A DNA stretch of 64,000 bases, from assembly GCF_040438925.1 (NCBI RefSeq), contig NZ_CP159258.1:1936001-2000000 (forward strand), in the 5' to 3' direction. A program made the translations under genes and the position numbers. Positions 40,736 through 51,573 of the stretch are shown piece after piece; the stretch's first letter is position 1; each line of letters starts with the position of its first letter. The stretch is from Pseudomonas sp. MYb327 (GTDB lineage: Bacteria > Pseudomonadota > Gammaproteobacteria > Pseudomonadales > Pseudomonadaceae). The notes below the pieces were generated by a model. The model was not told the DNA's origin. It did no database searches and saw nothing but the letters and a program-made list of their open reading frames with translations.

Positions 40736-41530
40736 TCACTCTTCGAGGTTGCCCATCGCAGTGGTGTTGAAGCCACCGTCCACGTACATGATTTCGCCGC
40801 TGATGCCGGACGCCAGGTCCGAGCACAGGAAGGCGCCGGCGTTGCCGACTTCTTCAATGGTGACGTTACGACGCAGCGGGGTTTGCGCTTCGTTGGCGGC
40901 CAGCATCTTGCGGAAGTTCTTGATGCCGGATGCGGCGAGGGTACGGATCGGGCCAGCCGAAACGCAGTTGACGCGGGTACCGTCCGGGCCCAGGGAGCCG
41001 GCCAGGTAACGCACGCCAGCTTCCAGGGAAGCCTTGGCCATGCCCATCACGTTGTAGTTCGGCATGGTGCGCTCGGCGCCCAGGTACGACAGGGTCAGCA
41101 GGCTGCCGTTGCGGCCTTTCATCATTTCGCGACCAGCCTTGGCCAGGGCCACGAAGCTGTAGGCGCTGATGTCGTGAGCGATGCGGAAACCTTCACGGGT
41201 AGTGGCTTCGGTGAAGTCGCCGTCCAGTTGGTCGCCCGGGGCGAAGCCCACGGAATGCACGATGCAGTCCAGGCCATCCCATTTCTTGCTCAGCTCTTCG
41301 AAGACCTTGGCGATTTCGGCGTCGCTGGCCACGTCGCACGGGAAGCACAGCTCAGGGCTCGAACCCCAGCCTTGTGCGAACTCTTCAACACGACCCTTGA
41401 GTTTGTCGTTCTGATAAGTGAAGGCAAGCTCAGCGCCCTCGCGATGCATGGCGGCAGCGATGCCGGATGCGATGGACAGCTTGCTGGCGACACCGACGAT
41501 CAGTACGCGCTTACCGGCGAGAAAACCCAT
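40736..41530 (-). CDS. fabI: Enoyl-[acyl-carrier-protein] reductase
   Basis: This 264-aa short-chain dehydrogenase-type FabI catalyses the last step of each fatty-acid elongation cycle, using NADH. It opens [20 protein letters not shown] and has the active-site Tyr-x6-Lys in [11 protein letters not shown], with a substrate-loop tyrosine in [10 protein letters not shown]. It is the classical triclosan target. It sits 20 bp after nppD, an arrangement shared by other pseudomonads, so it may also be read from the npp promoter. Confidence 0.95.
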   Translation of the reverse strand: MGFLAGKRVLIVGVASKLSIASGIAAAMHREGAELAFTYQNDKLKGRVEEFAQGWGSSPELCFPCDVASDAEIAKVFEELSKKWDGLDCIVHSVGFAPGDQLDGDFTEATTREGFRIAHDISAYSFVALAKAGREMMKGRNGSLLTLSYLGAERTMPNYNVMGMAKASLEAGVRYLAGSLGPDGTRVNCVSAGPIRTLAASGIKNFRKMLAANEAQTPLRRNVTIEEVGNAGAFLCSDLASGISGEIMYVDGGFNTTAMGNLEE

Positions 41531-41550
41531 GTGTTGCTCCTCTTTTCAGG

Positions 41551-43161
41551 TTATTGCGCAGTGGCTGGTGCCAAAAAGGCGGCTTCCAGCAACTGCTGTG
41601 TATACGGATGTTGGGGGGCGGCAAAAATGCTTTGCGCGTCACCCTGTTCGACCACTTGGCCATGCTTGACCACCATCAGCTGGTGGCTCAGCGCTTTCAC
41701 CACAGCCAGGTCATGGCTGATAAACAGATACGTCAGGTTGTACTTGCTTTGCAGCGATCGTAAAAGCTCCACCACTTGGCGTTGAACGGTGCGGTCGAGG
41801 GCCGAAGTCGGCTCGTCCAGCAGAATCAGCGCCGGTTTTAGCACCAGTGCCCGGGCAATGGCGATTCGCTGCCGTTGCCCACCGGAAAATTCATGGGGGT
41901 AGCGGTTCCGGGTTTCCGGATCCAGGCCTACCTCCTTGAGTGCTGCAATAATCGCTTGTTCCTGTTCCGCCTCGGTGCCCATCTTGTGGATCCGCAGGCC
42001 TTCGCCAACGATCTGGCTCACGCACATTCGTGGGCTCAAGCTGCCGAAGGGGTCCTGAAACACCACCTGCATTTCCCGGCGCAGCGGACGAACCTGCTGC
42101 TGCGTCAGGCAGTCTAGCTGCTTGCCTTCAAAACGGATGGCGCCTGTACTGCCGATCAACCGCAGGATCGCCAGACCCAGTGTCGACTTGCCGGAACCGC
42201 TTTCTCCCACAATCCCCAACGTCTGACCCTGGGGCAGGCTGAAATTGATACCGTCGACGGCCTTGACGTAATCCACGGTCTTTTTCAGCAAACCTTTCTT
42301 GATCGGGAACCAGACTTTCAGGTCCTCGACCGCCAGCAATGGCGGGCCAATCACGTTGGTCGCCGGTGCGCCGCTGGGCTCCGCTGCCAGCAGGGTCCGA
42401 GTGTACGGATGCTGCGGCGCGCGGAACAACTCTTCGCACGATGCCTGTTCGACGATGCAACCGCGCTGCATGACACATACGCGATGCGCAATTCTTTTCA
42501 CCAGGTTCAAATCGTGGCTGATCAGCAGCAACGCCATGCCCAAACGGGCCTGCAATTCCTTCAGCAATTCGAGAATTTTCAGCTGAACGGTCACGTCCAG
42601 CGCGGTGGTGGGTTCGTCGGCAATCAGCAGTTCCGGCTCGTTCGCCAGGGCCATGGCAATCATGACGCGCTGGCGCTGCCCGCCGGACAGTTCGTGGGGC
42701 AGGGCTTTGAGACGCTTTTGCGGTTCAGGAATGCCGACCATCTCCAGCAATTCCAGGGTGCGTTTGGTTGCGACCTTTCCGATCAGGCCCTTGTGGATGC
42801 CCAGTACCTCGTTGATCTGCTTCTCGATTGAGTGCAGCGGGTTCAGCGAGGTCATCGGCTCCTGGAAGATCATCGCGATCCGGTTGCCGCGGATGTGGCG
42901 GATGGTTTTTTCTTTAAGGCTCAGTAAATCCTGCCCGGAATACTCGATAGTGCCCGACGGATGCCGTGCCAGCGGGTAGGGCAGCAGGCGCAGGATCGAA
43001 TGCGCCGTCACTGACTTACCGGAGCCGCTTTCACCCACCAGCGCCAGGGTTTCACCGCGCTTGATGTCGAAGCTGACACCTTCGACCACGCGTTGCGAGC
43101 GCTCGCCGACGACGAATTCGACGGAGAGGTCGCGTACTTCGATCAGATTGTCCTGATTCAT
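41551..43161 (-). CDS. nppD: Peptide ABC transporter, double ATP-binding protein
   Basis: The ATG at 43161 gives 536 aa with two fused ABC domains. Each has Walker A GESGSGKS and a signature (LSGGQRQR, then FSGGQRQR) followed by DEPTTALD or DEPTSALD. This layout matches YejF/NppD. It powers import of peptides and peptidyl-nucleoside antibiotics through NppBC. It is separated by 1 bp from nppC. Confidence 0.9.
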   Translation of the reverse strand: MNQDNLIEVRDLSVEFVVGERSQRVVEGVSFDIKRGETLALVGESGSGKSVTAHSILRLLPYPLARHPSGTIEYSGQDLLSLKEKTIRHIRGNRIAMIFQEPMTSLNPLHSIEKQINEVLGIHKGLIGKVATKRTLELLEMVGIPEPQKRLKALPHELSGGQRQRVMIAMALANEPELLIADEPTTALDVTVQLKILELLKELQARLGMALLLISHDLNLVKRIAHRVCVMQRGCIVEQASCEELFRAPQHPYTRTLLAAEPSGAPATNVIGPPLLAVEDLKVWFPIKKGLLKKTVDYVKAVDGINFSLPQGQTLGIVGESGSGKSTLGLAILRLIGSTGAIRFEGKQLDCLTQQQVRPLRREMQVVFQDPFGSLSPRMCVSQIVGEGLRIHKMGTEAEQEQAIIAALKEVGLDPETRNRYPHEFSGGQRQRIAIARALVLKPALILLDEPTSALDRTVQRQVVELLRSLQSKYNLTYLFISHDLAVVKALSHQLMVVKHGQVVEQGDAQSIFAAPQHPYTQQLLEAAFLAPATAQ

Positions 43162-43162
43162 T

Positions 43163-44182
43163 TCACTTCCTCGGGTCGAAGGCATCGCGAGCGGACTCGC
43201 CGATGAACACCAGCAAACTCAACATCAACGCCAACACCGCAAACGCACTCATGCCCAGCCACGGTGCTTGCAGGTTGGATTTACCCTGGGCCACCAATTC
43301 ACCCAGGGACGGGCTGCCTGCCGGCAAGCCAAAACCAAGGAAATCCAGTGCCGTCAGGGTGCCGATGGCGCCGGTGAGGATGAACGGCATGAAGGTCATG
43401 GTCGAAACCATGGCGTTGGGCAGGATGTGGCGGAACATGATCGCACCATTCTGCATGCCCAGGGCTCGCGCGGCGCGAACGTATTCCAGATTACGCCCGC
43501 GCAGGAACTCGGCGCGCACCACGTCCACCAGGCTCATCCAGGAGAACAGCAGCATGATCCCCAGCAGCCACCAGAAGTTCGGCTGGACGAAACTGGCGAG
43601 GATGATCAGCAGATACAGCACCGGCAACCCGGACCAGATCTCCAGGAAGCGCTGCCCCGCGAGATCGACCCAGCCGCCATAGAATCCCTGCAAGGCGCCG
43701 GCGATGACGCCAATGATCGAGCTGAGAATAGTCAGCGTCAGGGCGAATAGGACCGAAACGCGGAAACCGTAGATCACCCGCGCCAACACATCGCGACCCT
43801 GATCGTCAGTGCCCAACAGGTTGTCGGCGGACGGTGGCGCGGGGGCTGGAACCCTCAAGTCGTAGTTGATGCTTTGGTAGCTGTAGGGAATCGGCGCCCA
43901 CAGCACCCAGGCGTCCTTGGCCTTGAGCAGTTCGCGGATGTAGGGGCTCTTGTAGTTGGCTTCCAGCGGAAATTCGCCGCCGAAGGCGGTTTCCGGGTAA
44001 CGCTTGAGCGCCGGAAAGTACCAGTTGTTGTCGTAGTGCACCACCAGGGGCTTGTCGTTGGCGATCAACTCGGCGCCGAGGCTGACACCGAACAGGATCA
44101 GAAAAAGCCACAGCGACCACCAGCCACGCTTGTTGGCCTTGAACAGTTCGAAGCGGCGGCGATTGAGAGGGGACAGGTTCAT
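43163..44182 (-). CDS. nppC: Peptide ABC transporter permease
   Basis: Using the internal ATG at 44182 gives a 339-aa permease of the OppC/YejE class: an N-terminal membrane anchor (MNLSPLNRRRFELFKANKRG then hydrophobic), a large periplasmic segment and five further helices with the loop EYVRAARALGMQNGAIMFRH. It forms the channel with NppB. Confidence 0.9.
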   Translation of the reverse strand: MNLSPLNRRRFELFKANKRGWWSLWLFLILFGVSLGAELIANDKPLVVHYDNNWYFPALKRYPETAFGGEFPLEANYKSPYIRELLKAKDAWVLWAPIPYSYQSINYDLRVPAPAPPSADNLLGTDDQGRDVLARVIYGFRVSVLFALTLTILSSIIGVIAGALQGFYGGWVDLAGQRFLEIWSGLPVLYLLIILASFVQPNFWWLLGIMLLFSWMSLVDVVRAEFLRGRNLEYVRAARALGMQNGAIMFRHILPNAMVSTMTFMPFILTGAIGTLTALDFLGFGLPAGSPSLGELVAQGKSNLQAPWLGMSAFAVLALMLSLLVFIGESARDAFDPRK

Positions 44183-44183
44183 C

Positions 44184-45257
44184 TCAATGCTCCCGGCTTT
44201 CGAAGTCGATTCGTGGATCGACAAAGGTATAGGTGAGGTCGCCGATCAGTTTCACCACTAACCCGAGCAAGGTGAAGATGAACAGCGTGCCAAAAACCAC
44301 GGGGTAATCGCGGTTGATCGCCGCTTCGAAACTCATCAGGCCGAGTCCGTCGAGGGAGAAAATCACTTCCACCAGCAACGAACCGGTGAAGAAGATGCCG
44401 ATGAACGCCGACGGGAAACCGGCAATCACCAGCAGCATGGCGTTGCGGAACACGTGGCCGTAGAGCACGCGATGGTTTGTCAGGCCCTTGGCCTTGGCGG
44501 TGACCACGTACTGTTTGTTGATTTCGTCGAGAAAGCTGTTCTTGGTCAGCAGGGTCATGGTCGCGAAGTTGCCGATCACCAGCGCAGTCACGGGAAGCGC
44601 CAGGTGCCAGAAGTAATCGAGGATCTTGCCGCCCATGCTCAGCTCATCGAAGTTGTTCGAGGTCAGCCCGCGCAACGGGAACCAGTCGAGATAACTGCCT
44701 CCGGCAAACACCACGATCAACAGGATGGCGAACAGAAACGCCGGGATCGCGTAGCCGACGATGATCGCCGAACTGGTCCAGACGTCGAAGTGGCTGCCGT
44801 GTCGCGTGGCCTTGGCGATCCCCAGCGGGATCGACACCAGGTACATGATCAGCGTGCTCCACAGCCCGAGGGAGATCGACACGGGCATCTTTTCCTTGAT
44901 CAGGTCGATGACCTTGGCGTCGCGGAAAAAACTGTCACCGAAATCCAGGGCCGCATAGTTCTTGACCATGATCCACAAGCGTTCCGGCGCCGATTTGTCG
45001 AAGCCGTACATGTGCTCGATTTCCTTGATCAGCGCCGGATCCAGGCCCTGTGCGCCGCGATAGGCGGAACCGGCCACCGACACTTCGGCACCACCGCCGG
45101 CGATGCGGCTGGTGGCGCCCTCGAAGCCTTCGAGCTTGGCGATCATTTGTTCCACCGGCCCACCGGGAGCGGCCTGGATGATCACGAAGTTGATCAGCAA
45201 AATGCCGAACAATGTCGGAATGATCAGCAGCAGTCGCCGAAAAATATACGCCAGCAT
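44184..45257 (-). CDS. nppB: Peptide ABC transporter permease
   Basis: This 357-aa OppB/YejB-class permease opens [20 protein letters not shown]. Its EAA-type loop contains [20 protein letters not shown]. The periplasmic insert between the first two helices is longer than in DppB, as in YejB. Four bp separate it from nppA2. Confidence 0.9.
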   Translation of the reverse strand: MLAYIFRRLLLIIPTLFGILLINFVIIQAAPGGPVEQMIAKLEGFEGATSRIAGGGAEVSVAGSAYRGAQGLDPALIKEIEHMYGFDKSAPERLWIMVKNYAALDFGDSFFRDAKVIDLIKEKMPVSISLGLWSTLIMYLVSIPLGIAKATRHGSHFDVWTSSAIIVGYAIPAFLFAILLIVVFAGGSYLDWFPLRGLTSNNFDELSMGGKILDYFWHLALPVTALVIGNFATMTLLTKNSFLDEINKQYVVTAKAKGLTNHRVLYGHVFRNAMLLVIAGFPSAFIGIFFTGSLLVEVIFSLDGLGLMSFEAAINRDYPVVFGTLFIFTLLGLVVKLIGDLTYTFVDPRIDFESREH

Positions 45258-45261
45258 CTGA

Positions 45262-47103
45262 TTACTCCGTGCCCGCAGGGTCGACTTGCAATTTGGTTTC
45301 GATCTCTATGGCCGGTTTGGCATCGGGCTTGATCCACCAGGTGTTGATGCCGATGTCATATTTGGGCGAGACCTCAGGATGGCCGATGTGGTTCCAGTAG
45401 GCCACGCGCCAGGTCTTGATGTGCCAGTTAGGGATCACGTAATAGCCCCATTGCAGAACTCGGTCCAGTGCACGGGCGTGGGCCACCAGGCTTTTGCGCG
45501 AATCGGCGTTTATCAGTTGCTCGACCAGTTGGTCCACCACCGGGTCTTTCAGGCCCATGGAGTTGCGGCTGCCGGGTTTGTCGGCGGCCGCAGTCATCCA
45601 GAACTCGCGCTGTTCGTTGCCCGGCGAGCTGGACTGCGGGAAGCTGCCGACGATCATGTCGAAGTCGCGTGAGCGCACGCGGTTGACGTACTGCGAGACG
45701 TCGACCCGGCGAATCACCAGGTCGATGCCCAGGTCACTCAGGTTGCGCTTGAACGGCAACAACACCCGTTCGAATTCGGTCTGGGCCAGCAGAAACTCAA
45801 TGGTCACGGGTTTGCCGTTGGCATCGACCATCTTGTCATCGACGATGCGCCAGCCAGCCTCTTGCAGCAACTGATAGGCCTGGCGCTGCTGGGTGCGGAT
45901 CATGCCGCTGCCGTCGGTCATCGGGTTCTGGAAGGCTTCGCTGAATACCTGTTCCGGAATCTTGCCGCGCAACGGATCGAGAATCGCCAGTTGGTCGGCA
46001 TCCGGCAGGCCGGTGGCGGCCATTTCCGAGTTCTCGAAATAACTGCGGGTGCGCGCGTAGGCGCCGTTGAATAACTGTTTGTTGGTCCACTCGAAGTCCA
46101 GCAGCAGCGTCAGCGCCTGGCGCACACGTACGTCCTGGAATACCGGGCGCCGCAGGTTGAACACGAAACCCTGCATCCCGGTGGGGTTGCCGTTGGGGAT
46201 CTGTTCCTTGATCAGCCGGCCTTCGGTCACTGCCGGGATGTTGTAGGCATTGGCCCAGTTCTTTGCGGTCATCTCCAGCCAGTAATCGAACTGCCCGGCC
46301 TTCAGCGCTTCGAGTGCCACGGTGTTGTCGCGGTAATAGTCGGTCAACATGACGTCGAAGTTGTAGAACCCGCGGTTGACCGGCAAGTCCTTGCCCCAGT
46401 AATCCTTCACCCGTTCATAGCGCACCGAGCGCCCGGCCTTTACTTCGGCGACTTTATAGGGGCCGCTGCCCAGCGGGATCTCCAGGTTGCCTTTGTTGAA
46501 GTCGCGGCTGGCCCACCAATGCTTGGGCAGCACCGGCAACTGGCCGAGGATCAGCGGCAATTCGCGGTTGTTGTTGTGTTTGAACTTGAACAGGACGGTG
46601 AGCGGATCTTCGGCGACCACGTCTTCGACGTCGCTGTAGTAGCCTCGGAACATCGGCGCGCCGTCCTTGATCAGCGTCTGGAAACTGAAGACCACGTCTT
46701 CGGCGCGGATTGGATGGCCGTCATGGAAACGTGCTTCGGGGCGCAGGTAAAAGCGCACCCAGGAATTGTCCGGGGCCTTTTCGATTTTTCCGGCGACCAG
46801 GCCGTATTCAGTGAATGGTTCATCCAGGCCTTGCTTGGCCAGGGTGTCGTAGATCAGGTTGATGTCGTCGGCGGCGACCCCTTTGCTGATGAACGGGTTC
46901 AGGCTGTCGAAGCCACCGAACCCGGCCTGACGGAATTTACCGCCCTTGGGTGCGTCCGGATTGACGTAGTCGAAGTGTTTGAAATCGGCCGGGTATTTCG
47001 GCGGCTCGTTGTACAGGGTCAGCGCATGTTGCGGCGCGGCACAGGCCAGCCCGGCGAACAGCAGGGCGCTGGCCTGCAGGAGCAGGGCACTTGCGGGTTT
47101 CAT
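45262..47103 (-). CDS. nppA2: Periplasmic peptide-binding protein 2
   Basis: The internal ATG at 47103 is the true start (613 aa) because the upstream frame reads through nppA1 out of phase. A signal peptide ([20 protein letters not shown], cleavage near CAA) is followed by a family 5 binding-protein fold ([20 protein letters not shown]). It overlaps nppA1 by ATGA. The tandem of two binding proteins is the hallmark of the NppA1A2BCD system. Confidence 0.9.
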   Translation of the reverse strand: MKPASALLLQASALLFAGLACAAPQHALTLYNEPPKYPADFKHFDYVNPDAPKGGKFRQAGFGGFDSLNPFISKGVAADDINLIYDTLAKQGLDEPFTEYGLVAGKIEKAPDNSWVRFYLRPEARFHDGHPIRAEDVVFSFQTLIKDGAPMFRGYYSDVEDVVAEDPLTVLFKFKHNNNRELPLILGQLPVLPKHWWASRDFNKGNLEIPLGSGPYKVAEVKAGRSVRYERVKDYWGKDLPVNRGFYNFDVMLTDYYRDNTVALEALKAGQFDYWLEMTAKNWANAYNIPAVTEGRLIKEQIPNGNPTGMQGFVFNLRRPVFQDVRVRQALTLLLDFEWTNKQLFNGAYARTRSYFENSEMAATGLPDADQLAILDPLRGKIPEQVFSEAFQNPMTDGSGMIRTQQRQAYQLLQEAGWRIVDDKMVDANGKPVTIEFLLAQTEFERVLLPFKRNLSDLGIDLVIRRVDVSQYVNRVRSRDFDMIVGSFPQSSSPGNEQREFWMTAAADKPGSRNSMGLKDPVVDQLVEQLINADSRKSLVAHARALDRVLQWGYYVIPNWHIKTWRVAYWNHIGHPEVSPKYDIGINTWWIKPDAKPAIEIETKLQVDPAGTE

Positions 47104-48932
47104 TGATCTTTCTCCGAAGACTTCAGCCACCACGCGCTCAAACCCAGGGTATAGGGCGGCGTGGTGACGAAGGCGAACCGATTGCGGTAGGCCAGGCGAT
47201 GATAATTGAGGTACCAGTTGGGAATGATGTAGTGCTGCCACAGCAGTACCCGGTCGAGGGCCTTGCCGGCGGCGACTTGCTCGTCGCGACTCTTCGCCGC
47301 GAGCAGTTGTTCGAGCAGATGATCGACCACCGGGTTGGCGATGCCTGCGTAATTCTTGCTGCCTTTGACCCCGACCTGGCTGGAGTGGAAATACTGCCAT
47401 TGTTCCAGGCCGGGACTGAGGGTCTGGTTGAGGGTCATCAGAATCATGTCGAAATCGAACTGGTCGAGGCGCTGCTTGTACTGGGCGCGGTCGACCGTGC
47501 GCAGCCTGGCGTCGATGCCAATGCTGGCGAGGTTCTCGACGTAGGGCTGAAGGATGCGTTCCAGGTTCGGGTTGACCAGCAGGATCTCCAGGCGCAACGG
47601 TTGCCCGATCGCGTTCTGCAGGCGCTGACCATTGAGTTTCCAGCCGGCCTCGGCAAGCAAGGCCAGGGCTTTGCGCATGGTTTCCCGGGGGATGCCGCGG
47701 CCCTGGGTCTGCGGCAGGCTGAACGGTTCGGTGAACAGCCTGGCGGGTAATTGTTCGCGATAGGGTTTGAGCATTAGCCATTCATGACCGACCGGCAGCC
47801 CCGAAGCGGTGAACTCGCTGTTGGGGTAGTAGCTCATGGCGCGCTTGTAGGCGCCGCTGAACAGCGTGCGGTTGGTCCATTCGAAGTCGAACATCAGCCC
47901 AAGTGCTTCACGCACCCTGGCCTCGGCGAATGTCGGACGGCGGCTATTCATGAACAGGCCCTGGGTCTGGGTCGGGATCTGGTGCGGGATCTGCGCCTTG
48001 ATCACCTCGCCACGGCGGATCGCCGGGAAGTTGTAACCGGTGTCCCAATTCTTCGCCTGATGCTCGATATAAATGTCGAACTCGCCAGCCTTGAACGCTT
48101 CGAACGCCACGTCGCTGTCGCGGTAGAACTCGACTTCCATGCGATCGAAGTTGTACTTGCCGCGATTGACGGGCAGGTCTTTGCCCCAGTAATCCTTGAC
48201 TCGTTCGAACACGATTTGCCGTCCTGGCGTCACCGAAGTGATGCGATACGGTCCACTGCCCAGTGGAGGTTCGAAGGTCGTGGCTTTGAAGTCGCGCCCT
48301 TTCCAGTAGTGCCGGGGTAATACCGGCAACTCGCCGAGGCGCAGGATCAACAGCGGATTGCCGGCGCGCTTGAAGACGAAGCGAATGCGCCGCGGGTTGA
48401 GGATGTCGACCCGCGACACTTCCTGAAGGTTAGTGCGGTACTGCGGATGACCTTCCTTGAGCAGCAAGCGGTAGGAGAACGCGACGTCATAGGCAGTGAT
48501 CGGGGTGCCATCGTGGAAGCGCGCTTCCGGGCGCAGGTTGAACACCACCCAGCTGCGGTCTTCGCTGTACTCCAGCGATTGGGCGATGAGGCCATAACTG
48601 GAGGTCGGCTCGTCACCGGACGGCGCATATTGGCCGGTGCCAACCATCAGCGGTTCGTTGAGCTCGTTAATGCCGTATTGCAGGAAATTGGGCGTGGCAA
48701 CCGGGCTGGTGCCCTTGAAGGTGTAGGGGTTGAGCGTATCGAAGGTGCCAAACGCCATTACCCGCAACGTACCGCCCTTGGGCGCTTGCGGGTTGACCCA
48801 GTCGAAATGGGTAAATCTGGCCGGGTACTTGAGCGTGCCGAACTGCGCATAACCATGGCTTTCGCTGATCGTCGCGCTTGCGGTGGAACTCAAGGCCAGG
48901 CTGATCACGAGCAGGAGGAGGGGACGCTTCAA
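47100..48932 (-). CDS. nppA1: Periplasmic peptide-binding protein 1
   Basis: This 610-aa family 5 solute-binding protein starts at a TTG (48932) with a good signal peptide (LLLLVISLALSSTASA). The mature protein contains RFTHFDWVNPQAPKGGTLRV and RFHDGTPITAYDVAFSYRLL. It is clearly homologous to NppA2, so the pair arose by duplication. It is the first gene of the five-gene operon. In P. aeruginosa the system takes up di/tripeptides and peptidyl-nucleoside antibiotics such as blasticidin S and pacidamycin. Confidence 0.88.
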   Translation of the reverse strand: MKRPLLLLVISLALSSTASATISESHGYAQFGTLKYPARFTHFDWVNPQAPKGGTLRVMAFGTFDTLNPYTFKGTSPVATPNFLQYGINELNEPLMVGTGQYAPSGDEPTSSYGLIAQSLEYSEDRSWVVFNLRPEARFHDGTPITAYDVAFSYRLLLKEGHPQYRTNLQEVSRVDILNPRRIRFVFKRAGNPLLILRLGELPVLPRHYWKGRDFKATTFEPPLGSGPYRITSVTPGRQIVFERVKDYWGKDLPVNRGKYNFDRMEVEFYRDSDVAFEAFKAGEFDIYIEHQAKNWDTGYNFPAIRRGEVIKAQIPHQIPTQTQGLFMNSRRPTFAEARVREALGLMFDFEWTNRTLFSGAYKRAMSYYPNSEFTASGLPVGHEWLMLKPYREQLPARLFTEPFSLPQTQGRGIPRETMRKALALLAEAGWKLNGQRLQNAIGQPLRLEILLVNPNLERILQPYVENLASIGIDARLRTVDRAQYKQRLDQFDFDMILMTLNQTLSPGLEQWQYFHSSQVGVKGSKNYAGIANPVVDHLLEQLLAAKSRDEQVAAGKALDRVLLWQHYIIPNWYLNYHRLAYRNRFAFVTTPPYTLGLSAWWLKSSEKDQ

Positions 48933-49048
48933 ATAAGGAATCCGATCCGGGCGGCTTGGGCTTGGTGGTCGTTACAGTAACAGCTTGTATGGACAGGAAA
49001 AAGACGGGGGCTTGACGGGTAATGTCAGCGGGTCAGGATTTGCGATCT

Positions 49049-49140
49049 GTAGGAGCCGGCTTGCTGGCGATGGTCGTCAAAGATGACGCGTTGTGACAGG
49101 TTAAACGCGGCGCCCCAATCGCCAGCAAGCCGGCTCCTAC
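49049..49140. repeat. REP pair between nppA1 and mltD
   Basis: GTAGGAGCCGGCTTGCTGGC and its inverse GCCAGCAAGCCGGCTCCTAC are separated by about 45 bp. Confidence 0.88.
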
Positions 49141-49167
49141 AGGTATTGCATTCCCCTGCATGAACCC

Positions 49168-49200
49168 AAAAAAAGCCCCTGAAATCAGGGGCTCTTTTTT
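49168..49200 (-). terminator. Terminator of mltD
   Basis: AGCCCCTGA, AA loop, TCAGGGGCT, flanked by A and T runs, immediately after the mltD stop codon. Confidence 0.9.
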
Positions 49201-50641
49201 AATGCGGGTTGGACACCGTCAGCATCTGCCCCGGCTTCAACGCCTGGCCGACACGCGGGTTCCAGCGCTTGAGGTGCTGCATTTCAACGTTGAAACGCTT
49301 GGCCACGATGTACAGAGAGTCGCCTTGCTGGACCTTGTACTGCGACTGAGGCTTCTTGTCCTGGCTCTTGGACTTGGCCGCGACGACGGTGTTGATGCGC
49401 CCCGAGTTGCGTTTGCTGGTGTCCCGCATGACCAGCGTCTGGCCTGGCTTGAGATTCTTGCCGCTCAGCTTGTTCCAGCGCTGCAAGTCCTTGATGTCAA
49501 CGTTGTTAGCCTTGGCGATGGAGCCAAGGTTGTCGCCGCGCTTGACCCGGTAGCTGCGCTTGGCACTCGCTAGCTGGGTATCGTTTGCACCTTCAAAAAC
49601 CGGCTTGAGCTGTTTCTTGCTGATCAGCTCTTCAGGCCGCATGGTCTGCAGGCTGGTGGTCAGCAATTGCGCCTTGGACGTCGGCACCAGCAGATGCTGG
49701 GGGCCGTCGAGGGTGGTGCGCTGCTTGAGGGCCGGATTGAGCTGGAACAGTTCGTCTTCGTCGATGTTGGCGACTTCTGCAACCTTGGACAGGTCCATCC
49801 GCTGGTTGATTTCGACGACCTGGAAGTACGGTTCGTTGGCGATCGGGTTGAGGTTCACGCCGTACGCTTCAGGCGCCATGACCACTTGCGACAGAGCCAG
49901 CAACTTCGGCACGTAGGCCTGGGTTTCGGCGGGCAGCGGCAGGTTCCAGTAGTCGGTTGGCAGGCCAAGTCTCTCGTTACGCTCGATGGCCCGGCTGACC
50001 GTGCCTTCGCCCGCATTGTAGGCGGCGAGGGCCAACAGCCAGTCACCGTTGAACATATCGTGCAGACGGGTCAGGTAGTCCATCGCGGCTGTGGTCGAAG
50101 CGGTGATATCACGACGGCCATCGTAGAAACGCGTCTGACGCAAGTTGAAGTAGCGCCCGGTGGACGGAATGAATTGCCACAAGCCAACCGCGTCTGCCCG
50201 GGAATAGGCCATCGGGTTGTAGGCGCTTTCAATCACTGGCAGGAGCGCCAGCTCCAGCGGCATGTTGCGCTCTTCAAGACGTTCGACGATGTAATGAATG
50301 TAGAGGCTGCCGCGTTCGCCGGCGTTTTCCAGGAAGGATGGATTGCTGGCGAACCACAAGCGCTGTTGCTCGATGCGCGGGTTGACGCCCAGTCCATCCT
50401 GCAACTGGAAGCCTTGGCGCATGCGCTCCCAGACATCCTGCGGAATCTGCGGGCTCGGCTTTTCACTGAGCCAGACGGGCTTCTGCTTGGCGCGCGCGGC
50501 AATATTCGGAGTGTGTGCCGCGTCGGTTTGCGGCACATGGCTGGAACAGCCTGCCAATGTCGCGGACACAGCCACCGCTATGGCTTGCGCCAGGCGGGAC
50601 AAAGCGTCCGAATTGATGGCTTTACGAATAGATGACGACAT
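49199..50641 (-). CDS. mltD: Membrane-bound lytic murein transglycosylase D
   Basis: The ATG at 50641 gives a 480-aa lipoprotein (lipobox LAGC, Cys32). The SLT catalytic domain has Glu138 in VIESAYNP and the AVGLWQFIPSTGRYF and LLALAAYNAGEG motifs. Two C-terminal LysM domains (YRVKRGDNLGSIAKANNVDI and YKVQQGDSLYIVAKRFNVEM) bind peptidoglycan. It cleaves glycan strands to 1,6-anhydromuropeptides in the periplasm. It is divergent from nppA1 only in function; both lie on the minus strand with their own signals. Confidence 0.95.
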   Translation of the reverse strand: MSSSIRKAINSDALSRLAQAIAVAVSATLAGCSSHVPQTDAAHTPNIAARAKQKPVWLSEKPSPQIPQDVWERMRQGFQLQDGLGVNPRIEQQRLWFASNPSFLENAGERGSLYIHYIVERLEERNMPLELALLPVIESAYNPMAYSRADAVGLWQFIPSTGRYFNLRQTRFYDGRRDITASTTAAMDYLTRLHDMFNGDWLLALAAYNAGEGTVSRAIERNERLGLPTDYWNLPLPAETQAYVPKLLALSQVVMAPEAYGVNLNPIANEPYFQVVEINQRMDLSKVAEVANIDEDELFQLNPALKQRTTLDGPQHLLVPTSKAQLLTTSLQTMRPEELISKKQLKPVFEGANDTQLASAKRSYRVKRGDNLGSIAKANNVDIKDLQRWNKLSGKNLKPGQTLVMRDTSKRNSGRINTVVAAKSKSQDKKPQSQYKVQQGDSLYIVAKRFNVEMQHLKRWNPRVGQALKPGQMLTVSNPH

Positions 50642-50740
50642 TGGCTGGAAGTAAGTTCCGGGCAAAAATGTCGGGCGATTCTAGAAAGCGCACCCCCGTC
50701 GGTCAACCATTCAGAATTTTAGAACCATCGTGCAAGCTGC

Positions 50741-51508
50741 TTAAAACTTGTCTTTCCAGGCTCGCAGAGCAGCAAAAACTATATCGGGCGCGGAGTTATC
50801 GGTGCCGGTCCGTTCATCTGCTTTTTCTTTAACGGATGTTTCACCGGTGCGCAAAAACGGGTTCGTGCGCTTTTCCAGGGCTATCGTGGAAGGCAGTGTG
50901 ATGGTCCCGGCTTCCCGTTTCCGAGTGACGTCAGCGAGACGATCGAGGGTGTCCGTATTGCCCGGTTCGACGGCGGCAGCGAAGCGCAGATTGCTCAGCG
51001 TATATTCGTGGGTGCAGTAGACCTTCGTATCCTCGGGAAGGGCCGCGAGTCGCGACAGCGAGTGGTACATCTGTTGGGGCGTGCCCTCGAACAAACGACC
51101 GCAACCGGCGGCAAACAGAGTGTCGCCACAAAACAGCAGGTCAGGATGATAGTAAGCAATGTGCCCCAGGGTATGGCCTGGGACGGCGATGATCTCGAAG
51201 TCATGGCCCAGCACATTGATACGGTCGTTATCCTTGAGTGCGACGTCACGTGCCGGGATGGATTCGCTGGACGGCCCGTAGACCTTGGCGTTTGTCGCTT
51301 TCTTCAGCTGTTCGACACCGCCGACATGGTCATGATGGTGGTGAGTGATCAGAATATCGCTCAGGGTCCATTGCGAGTTTGCTGCCAGCCAGGCTTGCAC
51401 CGGCGCGGCATAGCCCGGATCAACCACCGCGCAGCGCTGGGTGTCGGTGTCTTGTAACAACCAGATGTAGTTATCGGTGAAGGCGGGCAGGGCTGTGATC
51501 TGTATCAT
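50741..51508 (-). CDS. gloB: Hydroxyacylglutathione hydrolase (glyoxalase II)
   Basis: Taking the ATG at 51508 gives 255 aa, the usual length. The metallo-beta-lactamase motif HHHHDH lies at residues 56-61 ([15 protein letters not shown]), with further ligands in VPGHTLGH and [12 protein letters not shown]. It hydrolyses S-lactoylglutathione to lactate and glutathione. It is divergent from the methyltransferase gene, as in other gammaproteobacteria. Confidence 0.95.
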   Translation of the reverse strand: MIQITALPAFTDNYIWLLQDTDTQRCAVVDPGYAAPVQAWLAANSQWTLSDILITHHHHDHVGGVEQLKKATNAKVYGPSSESIPARDVALKDNDRINVLGHDFEIIAVPGHTLGHIAYYHPDLLFCGDTLFAAGCGRLFEGTPQQMYHSLSRLAALPEDTKVYCTHEYTLSNLRFAAAVEPGNTDTLDRLADVTRKREAGTITLPSTIALEKRTNPFLRTGETSVKEKADERTGTDNSAPDIVFAALRAWKDKF

Positions 51509-51573
51509 CGTCGGATTCGCCAAGCAGTAAACAATGGCGCATCTTAGAACTTCCTGGCGCGTTGGAGAATGCA

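Noticed and set aside
45262..47781. 839-aa reading of the nppA2 frame
   Set aside because: The extra N-terminal 226 residues are nppA1 out of phase; the signal peptide begins at the ATG at 47103.
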